From Mycolicibacterium cosmeticum (GTDB taxonomy: Bacteria; Actinomycetota; Actinomycetes; Mycobacteriales; Mycobacteriaceae): a stretch of 64,000 bases of DNA. The notes beneath the pieces were generated by a model. That model searched no databases. It saw nothing but the letters and a program-made list of their open reading frames with translations, and was not told where the DNA came from. Both the position numbers and the translations under genes were made by a program. This document shows positions 15,623-24,481 of this stretch, one piece after another. The stretch covers positions 217,948 through 281,947 of the forward strand of contig JACPVS010000010.1 in assembly GCA_016197365.1 (NCBI GenBank), written 5' to 3'. Positions within the stretch are counted from its first letter, which is position 1. Every line of letters begins with the position of its first letter.

Positions 15623-16975
15623 ATGCCCACCTTGACCACCGTTGGCCCGACGGCACCGTCGCGTCCCGTCACCTCCGCCCGGCCCAGCCTGTGGTGGCTG
15701 TCCCCGGTGGCGATCGCCTTGGTCATCGGTGCCGCGTCCATCATCCCGACCGCCATGGTCGGGGACGAGAAGTTCCGCACCCTGTGGCGCACGCCCAAGG
15801 CCATCACATCCGAGACCCTGCTGCTGTTCGGCTGCGGCGCCATCGCGCTGGCTTTCGGTGCTCTTGTCGCGTTCGCGTTCTACGCGGCGCCCAAACCGCA
15901 GGCCGCGCGGTGGCCGGCCCTGGATGACGGCACCCTGGCCCTGCTGAGTCGCGCGAGTACCGTGCTGACCTCACTGACCGTCACCGGCTACGTCGGCTTC
16001 TGCTTCCTGATTTTGCGCTCGGGCCTGTCGCCGGCCCAGTTGTTCGCCGGATCGGAGGACAACGGATACCTTCCGGCCAAGGATGCCATCGGCACGTTGC
16101 CCGGCGTGACCACCATGACGCAGCTCGGCATCGCCGCCGTCGTCGTCGCGACAACCGTTGTCGTGCAGAAGTTCTCGTGGTTCGAGCTGAGCAAGATCCT
16201 GATCGTCATCGGACTCGCGGTACCGCGCGCCTACATCTACGCCGAGCGGCTGGCGATCCTGGAGCTCGTCATCCCGGTCAGCGTCATCGTCGCCGCGCAC
16301 CTGTCGGTCGGCCGCCGGGCCCAGCGCGCCACCGCCCGGTTGCTGCCGCTGGCGGGCCTGGTCCTGGTGGTCGTCGTCTTCAGTGTCTTCGAATACAACC
16401 GGTCGTGGACGTACTACCGTGCCCACGGCCAGTCCTCGTTCGTCGAGTTCGCGCTGAGCCGGCTGGCGGGTTACTACGTCACCGCGCTGAACAACGGCCA
16501 GTTGATCCTGTCGCATCTGAACTGGCCGGCGCGCTGGCCCTTCGACACCATGGACGGGTTCTGGAGCGCCCCGGGCATCGAACAGTTCGGGCTCTACGAG
16601 AAGCTCAGCGGCAACCCGTCGCCGTATCAGCGGGGCAACGTCTCGCCGTACTTCGACATGCTGGCCCAGTTCGGCAATCCCGAATTCAACAACCAGAGCG
16701 GCTATGTCGGGCCGTTCATCGATTACGGCTGGATCGGCGGACTGATCTTCATGTTCGCCGCCGGGCTGATCGCCGGGCTGCTGTACCGCCAGTTCTGCCA
16801 CGGCAGGCCGCTCGGCCTGCTGGTGTACCCCATCTTCTTCGTCGGCCTCGTGGAGATGCCGCGCTACGTGTACTGGGGTCAAGGCCGGGCCACCTACGCC
16901 TGGCTGGCGATCGTCATCATCCTGGTGATGCTGCATCGCCGCCGCAACAAGGTCCGGCTGGTACGCCATGCGTAA
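15623..16975 (+). CDS. O-antigen/exopolysaccharide polymerase-like membrane protein (Wzy-like)
   Basis: A 450-residue membrane protein with about 10–12 hydrophobic segments and one large extracytoplasmic loop (residues ~255–350). That is the topology of Wzy polymerases, which join flipped repeat units on the outer side of the membrane. The loop includes SWTYYRAHGQSSFVEFALSR and GFWSAPGIEQFGLYEKLSGN, rich in aromatic residues. The sequence otherwise has little recognisable family signature, as is normal for Wzy. ATG 15623 lies four bases after the flippase stop, and the last eight bases overlap the next gene. The call rests on topology and on the flippase, glycosyltransferase and chain-length neighbours. 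Confidence 0.82.
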   Translation: MPTLTTVGPTAPSRPVTSARPSLWWLSPVAIALVIGAASIIPTAMVGDEKFRTLWRTPKAITSETLLLFGCGAIALAFGALVAFAFYAAPKPQAARWPALDDGTLALLSRASTVLTSLTVTGYVGFCFLILRSGLSPAQLFAGSEDNGYLPAKDAIGTLPGVTTMTQLGIAAVVVATTVVVQKFSWFELSKILIVIGLAVPRAYIYAERLAILELVIPVSVIVAAHLSVGRRAQRATARLLPLAGLVLVVVVFSVFEYNRSWTYYRAHGQSSFVEFALSRLAGYYVTALNNGQLILSHLNWPARWPFDTMDGFWSAPGIEQFGLYEKLSGNPSPYQRGNVSPYFDMLAQFGNPEFNNQSGYVGPFIDYGWIGGLIFMFAAGLIAGLLYRQFCHGRPLGLLVYPIFFVGLVEMPRYVYWGQGRATYAWLAIVIILVMLHRRRNKVRLVRHA

Positions 16976-18062
16976 AACAGTTCAGGCACTGGTTGTCTCG
17001 GTGCTGACCGTGGCGATGGTCGCGTGCCAGACCTCGCGGTCCACCAGCGACCCGACGCAGGACGACACGGCCAGCCTGCAGGGCATGCTCAATGCGCTGA
17101 AACCCGGCGACACCCTGACCCTGGAACCCCGCGTGTACGAACACAGCGGAGTCCTGACGGTGCGGGTCCCCGGGGTGCACATCGACGGCAACGGCGCCAC
17201 CCTTGCGGCCACCCACGACGAGACATCGGCCGTGCAGATCCTGGCTGACGGTGTGCAGCTCACCAACATCCGGCTCACCGCCCCCGCCGAGGGACCGCGG
17301 CTGACCGCCCTCGACGAGCACAAGCTGGTGATCGGCGCCGATGACGTCGCGGTGTCCCACATCAACATCGAGGGTTCAGCTGCCGCAGGCATTTTCGTCA
17401 ACGGCGCGCAGCATTTCGCCATCCACGACGTCACGGTGCGCGGTACCCGCGCGGACGGCGTGCACATGACCAATGGTGCAGGCAACGGCGTCGTCGACGA
17501 TGTGCGCACCGACCAGACCGGCGACGACGGCGTAGCCGTGGTGTCCTACGCCGCCGATCCGGCCGGCTGCCACGACATCACGGTCAGCAACGTGCACGTG
17601 GGCAGTACCCGGTGGGGACGCGGGATCACCGTGGTCGGCGGCGCCAACATCACCATGCGGGCGTTCACCGTCGCCAACACCGACTCCGCCGGGGTTTACG
17701 TTGCCACCGAAGGTGATCCGTACTTCACCCGGACCGTGGACAACGTCAGCATCTCGGGCGGCACCATCACCGGGGCCAATCGCAACCCCGACATCGTGCA
17801 GGGCGCTGTCCTGGTGGCGGCCGAGAACACCGGAACCGAGATCAACAACGTGTCGATCTCCGATATCAGCATCGCCGCCACGCCGTCGTCGGCGCAGCGC
17901 GACGTCGCCATCTACACCAAGGCCGGCACGCTACGCGGCATCCGGATGCGCGACATCTCGCTCGACGACACCGATCTGACCCCTTTCGTCTCCAACGCCG
18001 ACGCCGGCTCCTTCGCCCTGCTGGGCTGGACGGCCGGCGGCAAACCCCTCGAGGTGAACTGA
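16968..18062 (+). CDS. exported right-handed parallel beta-helix protein, possible polysaccharide lyase/hydrolase or epimerase
   Basis: A 364-residue protein with an N-terminal signal sequence (MRKTVQALVVSVLTVAMVAC) in which MVAC may serve as a lipobox. The mature part is a pectate-lyase-like right-handed beta-helix: repeated short turns such as VHIDGNGATL, VQLTNIRLTAP, VSHINIEGS, FAIHDVTVRG, DGVHMTNGAGNGVVDDV, HDITVSNVHVG and IRMRDISLDD recur about every 22–25 residues. Asp residues in GDDGVAVVSYAADP and ADGVHM are candidate catalytic residues. It overlaps the polymerase stop by eight bases and precedes a glycosyltransferase gene by one base. It might trim, epimerise or bind the polymer outside the membrane. 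Substrate and activity are unknown. Confidence 0.8.
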   Translation: MRKTVQALVVSVLTVAMVACQTSRSTSDPTQDDTASLQGMLNALKPGDTLTLEPRVYEHSGVLTVRVPGVHIDGNGATLAATHDETSAVQILADGVQLTNIRLTAPAEGPRLTALDEHKLVIGADDVAVSHINIEGSAAAGIFVNGAQHFAIHDVTVRGTRADGVHMTNGAGNGVVDDVRTDQTGDDGVAVVSYAADPAGCHDITVSNVHVGSTRWGRGITVVGGANITMRAFTVANTDSAGVYVATEGDPYFTRTVDNVSISGGTITGANRNPDIVQGAVLVAAENTGTEINNVSISDISIAATPSSAQRDVAIYTKAGTLRGIRMRDISLDDTDLTPFVSNADAGSFALLGWTAGGKPLEVN

Positions 18063-18063
18063 C

Positions 18064-19149
18064 ATGACCCAGACCGACGTCGCAACAACGAAGATCGTCC
18101 ACGTGACGGAATCCTTCGCCAGCGGAACTGCCTCGGCCATCGGCGATTTCGTGCGCAACTACCCCGACGCCGAACACCACCTGGTGTACACCCTGCGCGA
18201 GGAGGCGCTGGTGGACCCGCGTGAACTGGAGCAGTTCGTCACCGCCACGCCGATGCCCGCGGGCACGCTGGCCCGGGTGCGCTTCGTGCGGCGCCGGCTG
18301 CGTGAGATCCGAAAAGGCTTCGACGGCACGGTGATCACCCACGCGCACTCCAGCAAGGCCGGGGCGTACGTGCGCGCCGCGGTGCGCAGGTCCGACCGGT
18401 TGCCGCTGGTCTACACCCCGCACTGCTATGCCTTCGAGCGGCTCGACATCGGCTGGAAGTCGCGCCAGGCCTACCGGGCGCTGGAATGGATCCTGTCCTT
18501 CAACACCTCGGCGTACGGGGCATGCTCGCCCCGCGAGGCGGAGCTGTCCCGGTGGCCGGTCAGCGCACCCCGGGTGCACAGTGTGCCCAATGTGACCCCG
18601 CCGGAGGTGGCCCCCGAGGACCGCGCCGACGACGACCGTCCGCTGCGCATCGTGGGCAACGGCAGGCTCGGCCCGCAGAAGGACCCCGAGTTCTTCGCCG
18701 CCGCCTTCGCCGCCGCCGCGAAGGCCCACCCCGGCATCGAGGCGATCTGGGTCGGCGGTGGCGACGAGCAGTACATGAACACCCTGCGGGACTCCGGGGT
18801 CGAGGTCACCGGGTGGCTGCCCAGGACCGAGGCGCTGCGCGCGATGTCCTCGGCCGACCTGTATCTGCACACCGCCCGCTGGGAGGGCTTCCCCATCTCG
18901 ATCATGGAAGCCGCCAGCATGGGACTGCCGGTGGTCTCCCGGCGCCAGCCCTACATCCATGGCGTCGACCTGCCCGTGACGATCGATGATCCCGACGATT
19001 TCGTCTCGGCGGTAACGCAATTGCAGGGCAGCGACGCCCTGGACAAGCTGCGCAGGCGCACCCGTGAGGCACTGGCCGAGAACACCGACGCCGGCCAGCG
19101 GGTCGCGCTGCGCGCGCTGTACGGTCCGCTGCACGGGGCCCGGTCATGA
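18064..19149 (+). CDS. GT4-type glycosyltransferase
   Basis: A 361-residue GT-B glycosyltransferase. The N-terminal acceptor domain starts KIVHVTESFASGTASAIGDF and includes ITHAHSSKAGAYVRAAV and YTPHCYAFE. The C-terminal donor domain begins near residue 195 (LRIVGNGRLGPQKDPEFF) and has the E-x7-E type motif in ARWEGFPISIMEAASMGLPVV near residue 275. It is expected to add a sugar from a nucleotide donor to the growing lipid-linked unit on the cytoplasmic face. The start lies one base after the beta-helix stop and the stop overlaps the next GT by four bases. The sugar is unknown. Confidence 0.92.
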   Translation: MTQTDVATTKIVHVTESFASGTASAIGDFVRNYPDAEHHLVYTLREEALVDPRELEQFVTATPMPAGTLARVRFVRRRLREIRKGFDGTVITHAHSSKAGAYVRAAVRRSDRLPLVYTPHCYAFERLDIGWKSRQAYRALEWILSFNTSAYGACSPREAELSRWPVSAPRVHSVPNVTPPEVAPEDRADDDRPLRIVGNGRLGPQKDPEFFAAAFAAAAKAHPGIEAIWVGGGDEQYMNTLRDSGVEVTGWLPRTEALRAMSSADLYLHTARWEGFPISIMEAASMGLPVVSRRQPYIHGVDLPVTIDDPDDFVSAVTQLQGSDALDKLRRRTREALAENTDAGQRVALRALYGPLHGARS

Positions 19150-20189
19150 CGCAGCTCCATGTGAACGGCAAGTGGCTGGCGCAGCGGCTCACCGGAACCC
19201 AGCGCTACGCCACCGAGATCGTGCGAGCGATCCTGGCCACCGACTCCGTGGATCTGGTGATCCATGTGCCGGCCGGGGTGGACATCCCCGGATATCTGGA
19301 CCATCCCCGGGCTCGGATCCGCCAGGTCGGCGTCAAAGGCCAACTGTTCGAACAGGTTTACCTGCCCGCGGCCACCGCGGGGCGGCTGCTGCTCAACTTC
19401 GCGGGCCCGGCCCCACTGCTGAAGCGCCGCCAGCTGGTGACCATGCACGACGCCACCCCGTTCCGGTATCCGCAGACCTTCACCAAGGCCTTCGTCCGGT
19501 CCTACCTGGTGGTGTACTACCTGCTGGGACGGATCGCGCAGCGGCTGGTGACGGTATCGCATTTCAGCGCAGGCGAACTCGACGACGTACTGGGCATCCC
19601 GGAGGACCGCTTCGTGGTCGCCGGCTGTGCCGCCGACAGTCTCACCGGCGTCGAGCCCGTCCGGCCCGAGATCGAGGGTTCCGGCGGCCTGGATGGCGAA
19701 TTCTACCTCGTGGTGGGAACCCTTGCGGTGCACAAGAATCTGGTCGCACCGGTGCAGGCGGTGGCCGAGTCGGGCCGCAAGGTCATCGTGGTCGGGGCTT
19801 CGGGCAACCGGCAGGTGTTCTCCGCCGCCTCCGAGCTGACCGGAAACGCGGTCGTGGCCGGGCACCTGTCCGACGCCGAACTGGCGTGGCTGTACCGCAA
19901 CGCCAACGCGCTGATCTTCCCGTCCAAGTACGAGGGTTTCGGTCTTCCGCCGCTGGAGGCCCAGTCACTCGGGTGCCCGGTGGTGACATCGCGGGCGGCG
20001 TCGCTGCCCGAGATCGCCGGTGACGCAGCGCTTTTCTTCGACCCCGACGACCACGTGGCGCTGCTGGCCGAACTGGACCGGCTGGAGTCCGATGCCGGCC
20101 TGTCCGAGAGTCTGCGGGCCCGCGGCCTGGTCAACGCGAAGCGTTACTCATGGGATGAGTCGGCGCGGACCATCCTGGCGTCGCTGTAG
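19146..20189 (+). CDS. GT4-type glycosyltransferase
   Basis: A 347-residue GT-B glycosyltransferase, the last gene of the plus-strand island operon. The N-terminal domain begins QLHVNGKWLAQRLTGTQRYA, the donor-family pattern of rhamnosyl/mannosyl-type GT4 enzymes. The C-terminal domain has YLVVGTLAVHKNL, HLSDAELAWLYRNANALIFP and the conserved YEGFGLPPLEAQSLGCPVVTS near residue 259, followed by SLPEIAGDAALFFDPDD. Start and stop of the previous gene overlap (ATGA). The stop at 20189 faces the Wzz-like gene only four bases away. The sugar transferred cannot be told from sequence. Confidence 0.93.
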   Translation: MTQLHVNGKWLAQRLTGTQRYATEIVRAILATDSVDLVIHVPAGVDIPGYLDHPRARIRQVGVKGQLFEQVYLPAATAGRLLLNFAGPAPLLKRRQLVTMHDATPFRYPQTFTKAFVRSYLVVYYLLGRIAQRLVTVSHFSAGELDDVLGIPEDRFVVAGCAADSLTGVEPVRPEIEGSGGLDGEFYLVVGTLAVHKNLVAPVQAVAESGRKVIVVGASGNRQVFSAASELTGNAVVAGHLSDAELAWLYRNANALIFPSKYEGFGLPPLEAQSLGCPVVTSRAASLPEIAGDAALFFDPDDHVALLAELDRLESDAGLSESLRARGLVNAKRYSWDESARTILASL

Positions 20190-20193
20190 CGGC

Positions 20194-21453
20194 TCAGCGC
20201 AACAGCGCGCCACGCGTGCAGGCCACCGCGACGGGGGCACCGCTCAGGTTCGTCGTGACGGCGACCTCATCGAGGGTGTCATGACCGATCCGGGTCACCA
20301 CCAGGATCTGGTCGGCCAGTTCGGCGACGTCGACCACCTGCGACGACCCGGTCAGTGATCCGCCGTCGACGATGACGCTGCCGAGTTCGCCCGAGCTGAT
20401 CAACCCATCCACCGTCGCCTTGACCGCTGCCGAGTCCTTGCCGTTGAGCTCGGCCATGCCGAGCGATCCCGCGGACACGTGTTCGCCGGCGGCCGCGTGC
20501 AGCAGCCGGGCCACCTCGGTGGCTCCGGAGCCGTCGGTCGCACCGACCACCAGGATCACGCCGATGCGGGGCTGCGGCAGCTGGCTGTAGAGCGCGCGGG
20601 CCACCTCGAGCGACCGCCGCGACTTCCCGATTTCCACCACCGGGGCGATGACGGGCACCGGGTCGATCTCGCGCTGCAGCTGTCCCACGGAGGAGACGAC
20701 ATGGGACCGGCTGCGCCAGACCAGCGTCGCACCGAGGGCCACCAGACCGCCGAGCAGGGCCCCGCCGATACCGCCGAGCAGCTTGGTGCTCTGCCCCGCA
20801 CTGGATTGCGCCACAGTGGTTTCCACGGGCTGGATGCCGGGGGCACGGTCGATCTGGGATTCCAGGGCCACCCGCTTGCCGTCGAGATCCTTGGTGCGCT
20901 CGTTGAAGACGGCCTCATCGAAGGGCTCACTCTGGGTGGCGGCATCCGCGACCGCCTGCTGCCGCAGTCGCACGACGGCACCGTTGACGGCGTCGAGCGC
21001 GGACTGCACGCGCACCTTGTTCAGGTCGTAGACATGTCCGCCGTACACCTTCAACGCCGCGTCCACCGTCTGCTTCGCGGCATCGGGTGTGGGTTCGGTG
21101 GCGGCGATGGCGATGATCGCGGCCTGACCCTGCTGGGTGGCCGTCAGGGTGGGCGATGCGTCGCCGCCCAGTTCCTTGGCGACGGCGTCGTGGAAACCGC
21201 TCGACGTCAGGTAGGCGACCTCGCCCGCGAGATAGCCCTGCAGGGTGTCCGCGGGCATCGGGCTGTTGGTGAGGATCTGATTGGGGTCGACCGGCGGGTC
21301 GATACGGACCTGGGTGGTCGCCGTGGTGGCGTCGGCGGTGATCGACAACGCGACCAGTGTGCCGATGATCGCACCGAGTACGACGCCGACGAGGGTTGCC
21401 GGCCACATCGGCGTCAGCAATCCGTAGACGGTCGCCCGTAGCCGTTTCCGCAT
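20194..21453 (-). CDS. Wzz-type chain-length/BY-kinase-like protein with a degenerate nucleotide-binding domain
   Basis: A 419-residue protein in the polysaccharide co-polymerase layout. An N-terminal membrane segment (TLVGVVLGAIIGTLVALSIT) precedes a periplasmic part (residues ~40–230) rich in coiled-coil-like sequence. A second membrane segment (LLGGIGGALLGGLVALGATLVW) is followed by a cytoplasmic domain from about residue 255. That domain looks like the BY-kinase/ParA fold, but the Walker A stretch reads GATDGSGATEVARLL, with Ala where the catalytic Lys should be. There is no Tyr-rich tail. It probably sets chain length without kinase activity. It is transcribed toward, and converges on, the glycosyltransferase operon. 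Confidence 0.85.
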   Translation of the reverse strand: MRKRLRATVYGLLTPMWPATLVGVVLGAIIGTLVALSITADATTATTQVRIDPPVDPNQILTNSPMPADTLQGYLAGEVAYLTSSGFHDAVAKELGGDASPTLTATQQGQAAIIAIAATEPTPDAAKQTVDAALKVYGGHVYDLNKVRVQSALDAVNGAVVRLRQQAVADAATQSEPFDEAVFNERTKDLDGKRVALESQIDRAPGIQPVETTVAQSSAGQSTKLLGGIGGALLGGLVALGATLVWRSRSHVVSSVGQLQREIDPVPVIAPVVEIGKSRRSLEVARALYSQLPQPRIGVILVVGATDGSGATEVARLLHAAAGEHVSAGSLGMAELNGKDSAAVKATVDGLISSGELGSVIVDGGSLTGSSQVVDVAELADQILVVTRIGHDTLDEVAVTTNLSGAPVAVACTRGALLR

Positions 21454-21678
21454 TTCGACTCCCCTGTCCTCCGATTCGACTTCATAGTACGGACGGAAGT
21501 CGTCAAAGCGAATTCAAGAATGTTTGCTTGAACTCACAGCGGAGCCTATCTGCGCTACTAAAAGGTCATAAAAGCCCAGCACCGAGGTAGCTCATAAGTT
21601 GCCGAGCGACCATGGCGCCGCTATGCGACTGTGACCGATTCAACGCCTCAAGCGCCCGTGGCGCCACCCAGGGACGGC
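21454..21678. promoter_or_regulatory. intergenic region between the Wzz-like gene and regX3
   Basis: This 225-bp spacer marks the right edge of the polysaccharide island and precedes the minus-strand Wzz-like gene. It is AT-richer near 21515–21600, consistent with a promoter. The island 12-mer found at the other three sites is not present here. Confidence 0.4.
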
Positions 21679-22365
21679 CTATCCCTCGAGTTTGTAACCC
21701 AAGCCGCGCACCGTGACAAGGTGCACCGGGTTTGCCGGGTCTGCCTCGATCTTGCTGCGCAACCGCTTGACGTGCACGTCGAGGGTCTTGGTGTCGCCGA
21801 CGTAATCGGCACCCCAGACGCGGTCGATGAGCTGCCCGCGGGTCAGCACGCGGCCGCTGTTGCGCATCAGGTACTCCAGCAGGTCGAACTCCTTGAGCGG
21901 GAGGGTGATGGCCTCGCCGTTCACGCTGACAACGTGCCGCTCGACATCCATCCGCACCGGGCCGGCCTCCAGCACACCGTCCCCGGAGCCGGTCTCGTCG
22001 GTCTCCGCCCCGCGCCGCAGCACCGCGCGGATGCGGGCGATCAGCTCGCGCGCCGAGTACGGCTTGGTGACGTAGTCGTCGGCGCCCAGCTCCAGGCCGA
22101 CCACCTTGTCGATCTCGCTGTCGCGCGCGGTCACCATGATGACCGGCACGCTGGAGCGGGACCGCAGCTGCTTGCAGACGTCGGTGCCACTCATGCCGGG
22201 CAGCATCAGGTCGAGCAGGACGATATCCGCACCCACCCGCTCGAACTCCGCGAGTGCCGACGGACCGTCGGACACCACGGTGGCCTCGAAGCCTTCCTTG
22301 CGCAGCAGGAAGGCCAACGGATCGGCCAGGGACTCTTCATCCTCCACGATCAGCACACTGGTCAT
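21679..22365 (-). CDS. regX3: OmpR-family phosphate-responsive response regulator RegX3
   Basis: A 228-residue two-component response regulator that partners SenX3 and controls the phosphate starvation response (pst, pho genes) in mycobacteria. The receiver domain (residues 1–~115) has the acidic pair and phosphoacceptor Asp in SVLIVEDEESLADPLAF and DIVLLDLMLPGMSGTDV, with the switch Lys in DYVTKPYSARELIARI. The C-terminal winged-helix output domain ends with TVRGLGYKLEG. The ATG overlaps the senX3 stop by one base (TGATG), so the pair is translationally coupled. In M. tuberculosis the two genes are separated by MIRU repeats; none occur here. Confidence 0.97.
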   Translation of the reverse strand: MTSVLIVEDEESLADPLAFLLRKEGFEATVVSDGPSALAEFERVGADIVLLDLMLPGMSGTDVCKQLRSRSSVPVIMVTARDSEIDKVVGLELGADDYVTKPYSARELIARIRAVLRRGAETDETGSGDGVLEAGPVRMDVERHVVSVNGEAITLPLKEFDLLEYLMRNSGRVLTRGQLIDRVWGADYVGDTKTLDVHVKRLRSKIEADPANPVHLVTVRGLGYKLEG

Positions 22366-23561
22366 CAGTCTCGTTCGTCCTCTCGGTCGTCTCGTTCATA
22401 CGAGTCGTCGTCGGTATCGGGGTATGCCGGAATCGACAGGGTGAACGTCGAGCCGGTGCCCGGCTGACTCCACAGCCGGATGGTGCCGTTGTGATTGGCT
22501 GCGACGTGTTTGACGATCGCCAGGCCCAACCCGGTGCCGCCGGTGGCGCGCGACCGAGCCTTGTCCACCCGGAAGAACCGTTCGAAGACCCGCTCCTGGT
22601 CGGCGCGGGCGATACCGATGCCACGGTCGGTGACCGCGATCTCGATGTCGTTGCCGCGCCTACGTCGGCTGATCGACACACTCGACCCGTGCGGCGAGTA
22701 GGCGATGGCGTTGGAGACCAGGTTCGCGATGGCGGTCACCAGCAGACCCTGGTCACCCAGCACGCGGTATCCGGTCGGCGCGTCGGTGGTCACGGAGATC
22801 TCGGCGCTGTCCGCGGGCACCTTGTGCCGCGACAACGCCTCCGAGACGACGGTGTCGACCTCCACCACGTCGAGGTCGGGCAGGGGTTCGGCGCCCTGCA
22901 ACCGGGACAGTTCGATCAGCTCGCCGACCATGCTGGCCAGCCGGTGGGATTCGACGAGCATCTTGTCGGCGAACCGGCGCACGGTCTCGGGGTCGTCGGC
23001 TGAGGCCTGCAACGCCTCGGCGAGCACCCCCATGGCCCCGACCGGGGTCTTGAGCTCGTGACTGACGTTGGCGACGAAATCCCGGCGGGTGGCCTCCATG
23101 CGGGCCTGCTCTGACTGGTCGCCGACGAACACCACCGCGAAGCGCCGGTCATCCTCGGTGAGCAGCCGCACGTGACCGCGCACTGACAGGCCGGAGCGGC
23201 CGGTGGCCTGGCGTTTGCGGGGCGACAGGTCGATGTCGACGTCGTCGCCGCCGGCCAGGCAACGCTGCACGGCCTGCCAGGCCCGCTCGTCGAGCAGCCG
23301 GTCCCGCACCAGGCCCAGTTCGGCCGCCTGATCATTCATGTAGACGACATCGCGGAACGCGTCGACGACGACGATGCCCATCGGCGAGAGCCCCACCACG
23401 TGGCTGAGCATCTGGGAAACGGTGATCCCGCCCTGCTCGGCTTCGCGACGTGCTCGTCGCTGCTGCCTGACGCGAGATACGGCGGCTCCCGCCGCCGCGC
23501 CGATGAGGAGCGCGAACAGCGTCACGGCTGCTGTCAGCAGCAGCACGGATGCCACACTCAC
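22365..23561 (-). CDS. senX3: sensor histidine kinase SenX3
   Basis: A 398-residue membrane sensor kinase, partner of RegX3. From the GTG at 23561 it starts [21 protein letters not shown], a membrane helix, with an Arg-rich linker and a PAS-like domain ([22 protein letters not shown]) at about residues 60–150. The H-box is [19 protein letters not shown] near residue 165, and the ATPase boxes are N ([11 protein letters not shown]), G1 (VTDRGIGIA), F ([15 protein letters not shown]) and G2 ([13 protein letters not shown]). An upstream open frame (to 23630) has no family similarity. A candidate PHO box lies ~93–109 bp upstream. The protein ends in an acidic DDSYERDD tail. Confidence 0.97.
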   Translation of the reverse strand: MSVASVLLLTAAVTLFALLIGAAAGAAVSRVRQQRRARREAEQGGITVSQMLSHVVGLSPMGIVVVDAFRDVVYMNDQAAELGLVRDRLLDERAWQAVQRCLAGGDDVDIDLSPRKRQATGRSGLSVRGHVRLLTEDDRRFAVVFVGDQSEQARMEATRRDFVANVSHELKTPVGAMGVLAEALQASADDPETVRRFADKMLVESHRLASMVGELIELSRLQGAEPLPDLDVVEVDTVVSEALSRHKVPADSAEISVTTDAPTGYRVLGDQGLLVTAIANLVSNAIAYSPHGSSVSISRRRRGNDIEIAVTDRGIGIARADQERVFERFFRVDKARSRATGGTGLGLAIVKHVAANHNGTIRLWSQPGTGSTFTLSIPAYPDTDDDSYERDDREDERD

Positions 23562-23653
23562 GCGGAAATCGTACGCATCCGGTGAACGCCATCCCAGCAG
23601 CGTGAGGCCAAATCGGGACAAGTCACACAAGCAAACACAGGAGTTCGGCCCGC

Positions 23654-23670
23654 GTTCACCTGAGTTAACC
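23654..23670 (-). promoter_or_regulatory. candidate RegX3/PHO box upstream of senX3
   Basis: Direct repeats GTTCACC and GTTAACC occur in the same orientation at 23654–23660 and 23664–23670, ten bases apart. They lie between gpm1 and senX3. The GTTCACC half-site is like the direct repeats bound by PhoP/RegX3-type regulators in actinobacteria. RegX3 control of its own operon is known in mycobacteria, so this may be its site. A GGTGAAC copy (reverse orientation) lies at about 23580–23586. Confidence 0.5.
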
Positions 23671-23684
23671 GGCTATTTGCCGGA

Positions 23685-24428
23685 TTACTTCTTGGCACCT
23701 TGCGCGGCCACCGCGGCCGCACCCGCCGCCGCTGCTTCGGGATCGAGGTAGCGCCCACCGGGGACGGTAGGCTTGAGGTCGGCGTCCAACTCGTAGAGCA
23801 GTGGGATGCCGGTCGGGATGTTCAGGCTGACGATGTCCGCGTCGGACATCCCGTCCAGGTACTTGACCAGGGCGCGAAGCGAATTACCGTGCGCGGCGAT
23901 CAGCACGGTCTTACCGGCCTTGAGGTCGGGCACGATGTCCTGCTCGAAGTACGGGACGAACCGGGCCACCACGTCGGCCAGGCATTCAGTCAGGGGTCCG
24001 CCGCCGATATCGGCGTAGCGGGAGTCACCGTCCTGGCTGAACTCGCTGCCCTTCTCGATGGGCGGCGGCGGCGTGTCATAGCTGCGCCGCCACGCCATGA
24101 ACTGTTCTTCGCCGTACTTGGCCAGCGTCTCGGCCTTGTCCAGACCCTGCAGCGCACCGTAGTGCCGTTCATTGAGGCGCCAGTCGCGGTGCACCGGGAT
24201 CCACAGCCGGTCGGCGGCCTCCAGCGCGAGATCGGCGGTGATGATCGCCCGGCGCAACAGCGAGGTGTACAGCACGTCGGGCAGCACACCCTCTTCGGCG
24301 AGCAACTCGCCACCGCGCACCGCCTGGGCCCGGCCCTTGTCGGTGAGGTCGACGTCGACCCATCCGGTGAACAGGTTCTTCTCGTTCCACTGGCTCTCGC
24401 CGTGGCGCAGCAGGATCAGGTTCGCCAT
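23685..24428 (-). CDS. gpmA: 2,3-bisphosphoglycerate-dependent phosphoglycerate mutase
   Basis: A 247-residue cofactor-dependent mutase interconverting 3- and 2-phosphoglycerate in glycolysis. The catalytic loop is [20 protein letters not shown], with His8 as the phosphohistidine, together with [16 protein letters not shown] and the second catalytic His in [17 protein letters not shown] near residue 180. Length is normal. The C-terminal tail [16 protein letters not shown] is flexible, as in related enzymes. It is followed on the same strand by senX3, 123 bp on; the YbjN gene lies 53 bp upstream. Confidence 0.97.
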   Translation of the reverse strand: MANLILLRHGESQWNEKNLFTGWVDVDLTDKGRAQAVRGGELLAEEGVLPDVLYTSLLRRAIITADLALEAADRLWIPVHRDWRLNERHYGALQGLDKAETLAKYGEEQFMAWRRSYDTPPPPIEKGSEFSQDGDSRYADIGGGPLTECLADVVARFVPYFEQDIVPDLKAGKTVLIAAHGNSLRALVKYLDGMSDADIVSLNIPTGIPLLYELDADLKPTVPGGRYLDPEAAAAGAAAVAAQGAKK

Positions 24429-24481
24429 GGCACAGATCCTCTCATGAGCCGGAGCCGTCTTCCTCGTCGATCAGATTGTGC

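Noticed and set aside
14260..16975. Exosortase system
   Set aside because: The hydrolase resembles exosortase-A-associated hydrolases, but neither membrane protein shows an exosortase Cys–Arg–His set; their pattern fits Wzx and Wzy.
20194..21453. Active bacterial tyrosine kinase
   Set aside because: No P-loop lysine and no Tyr-rich tail; described as a degenerate domain.
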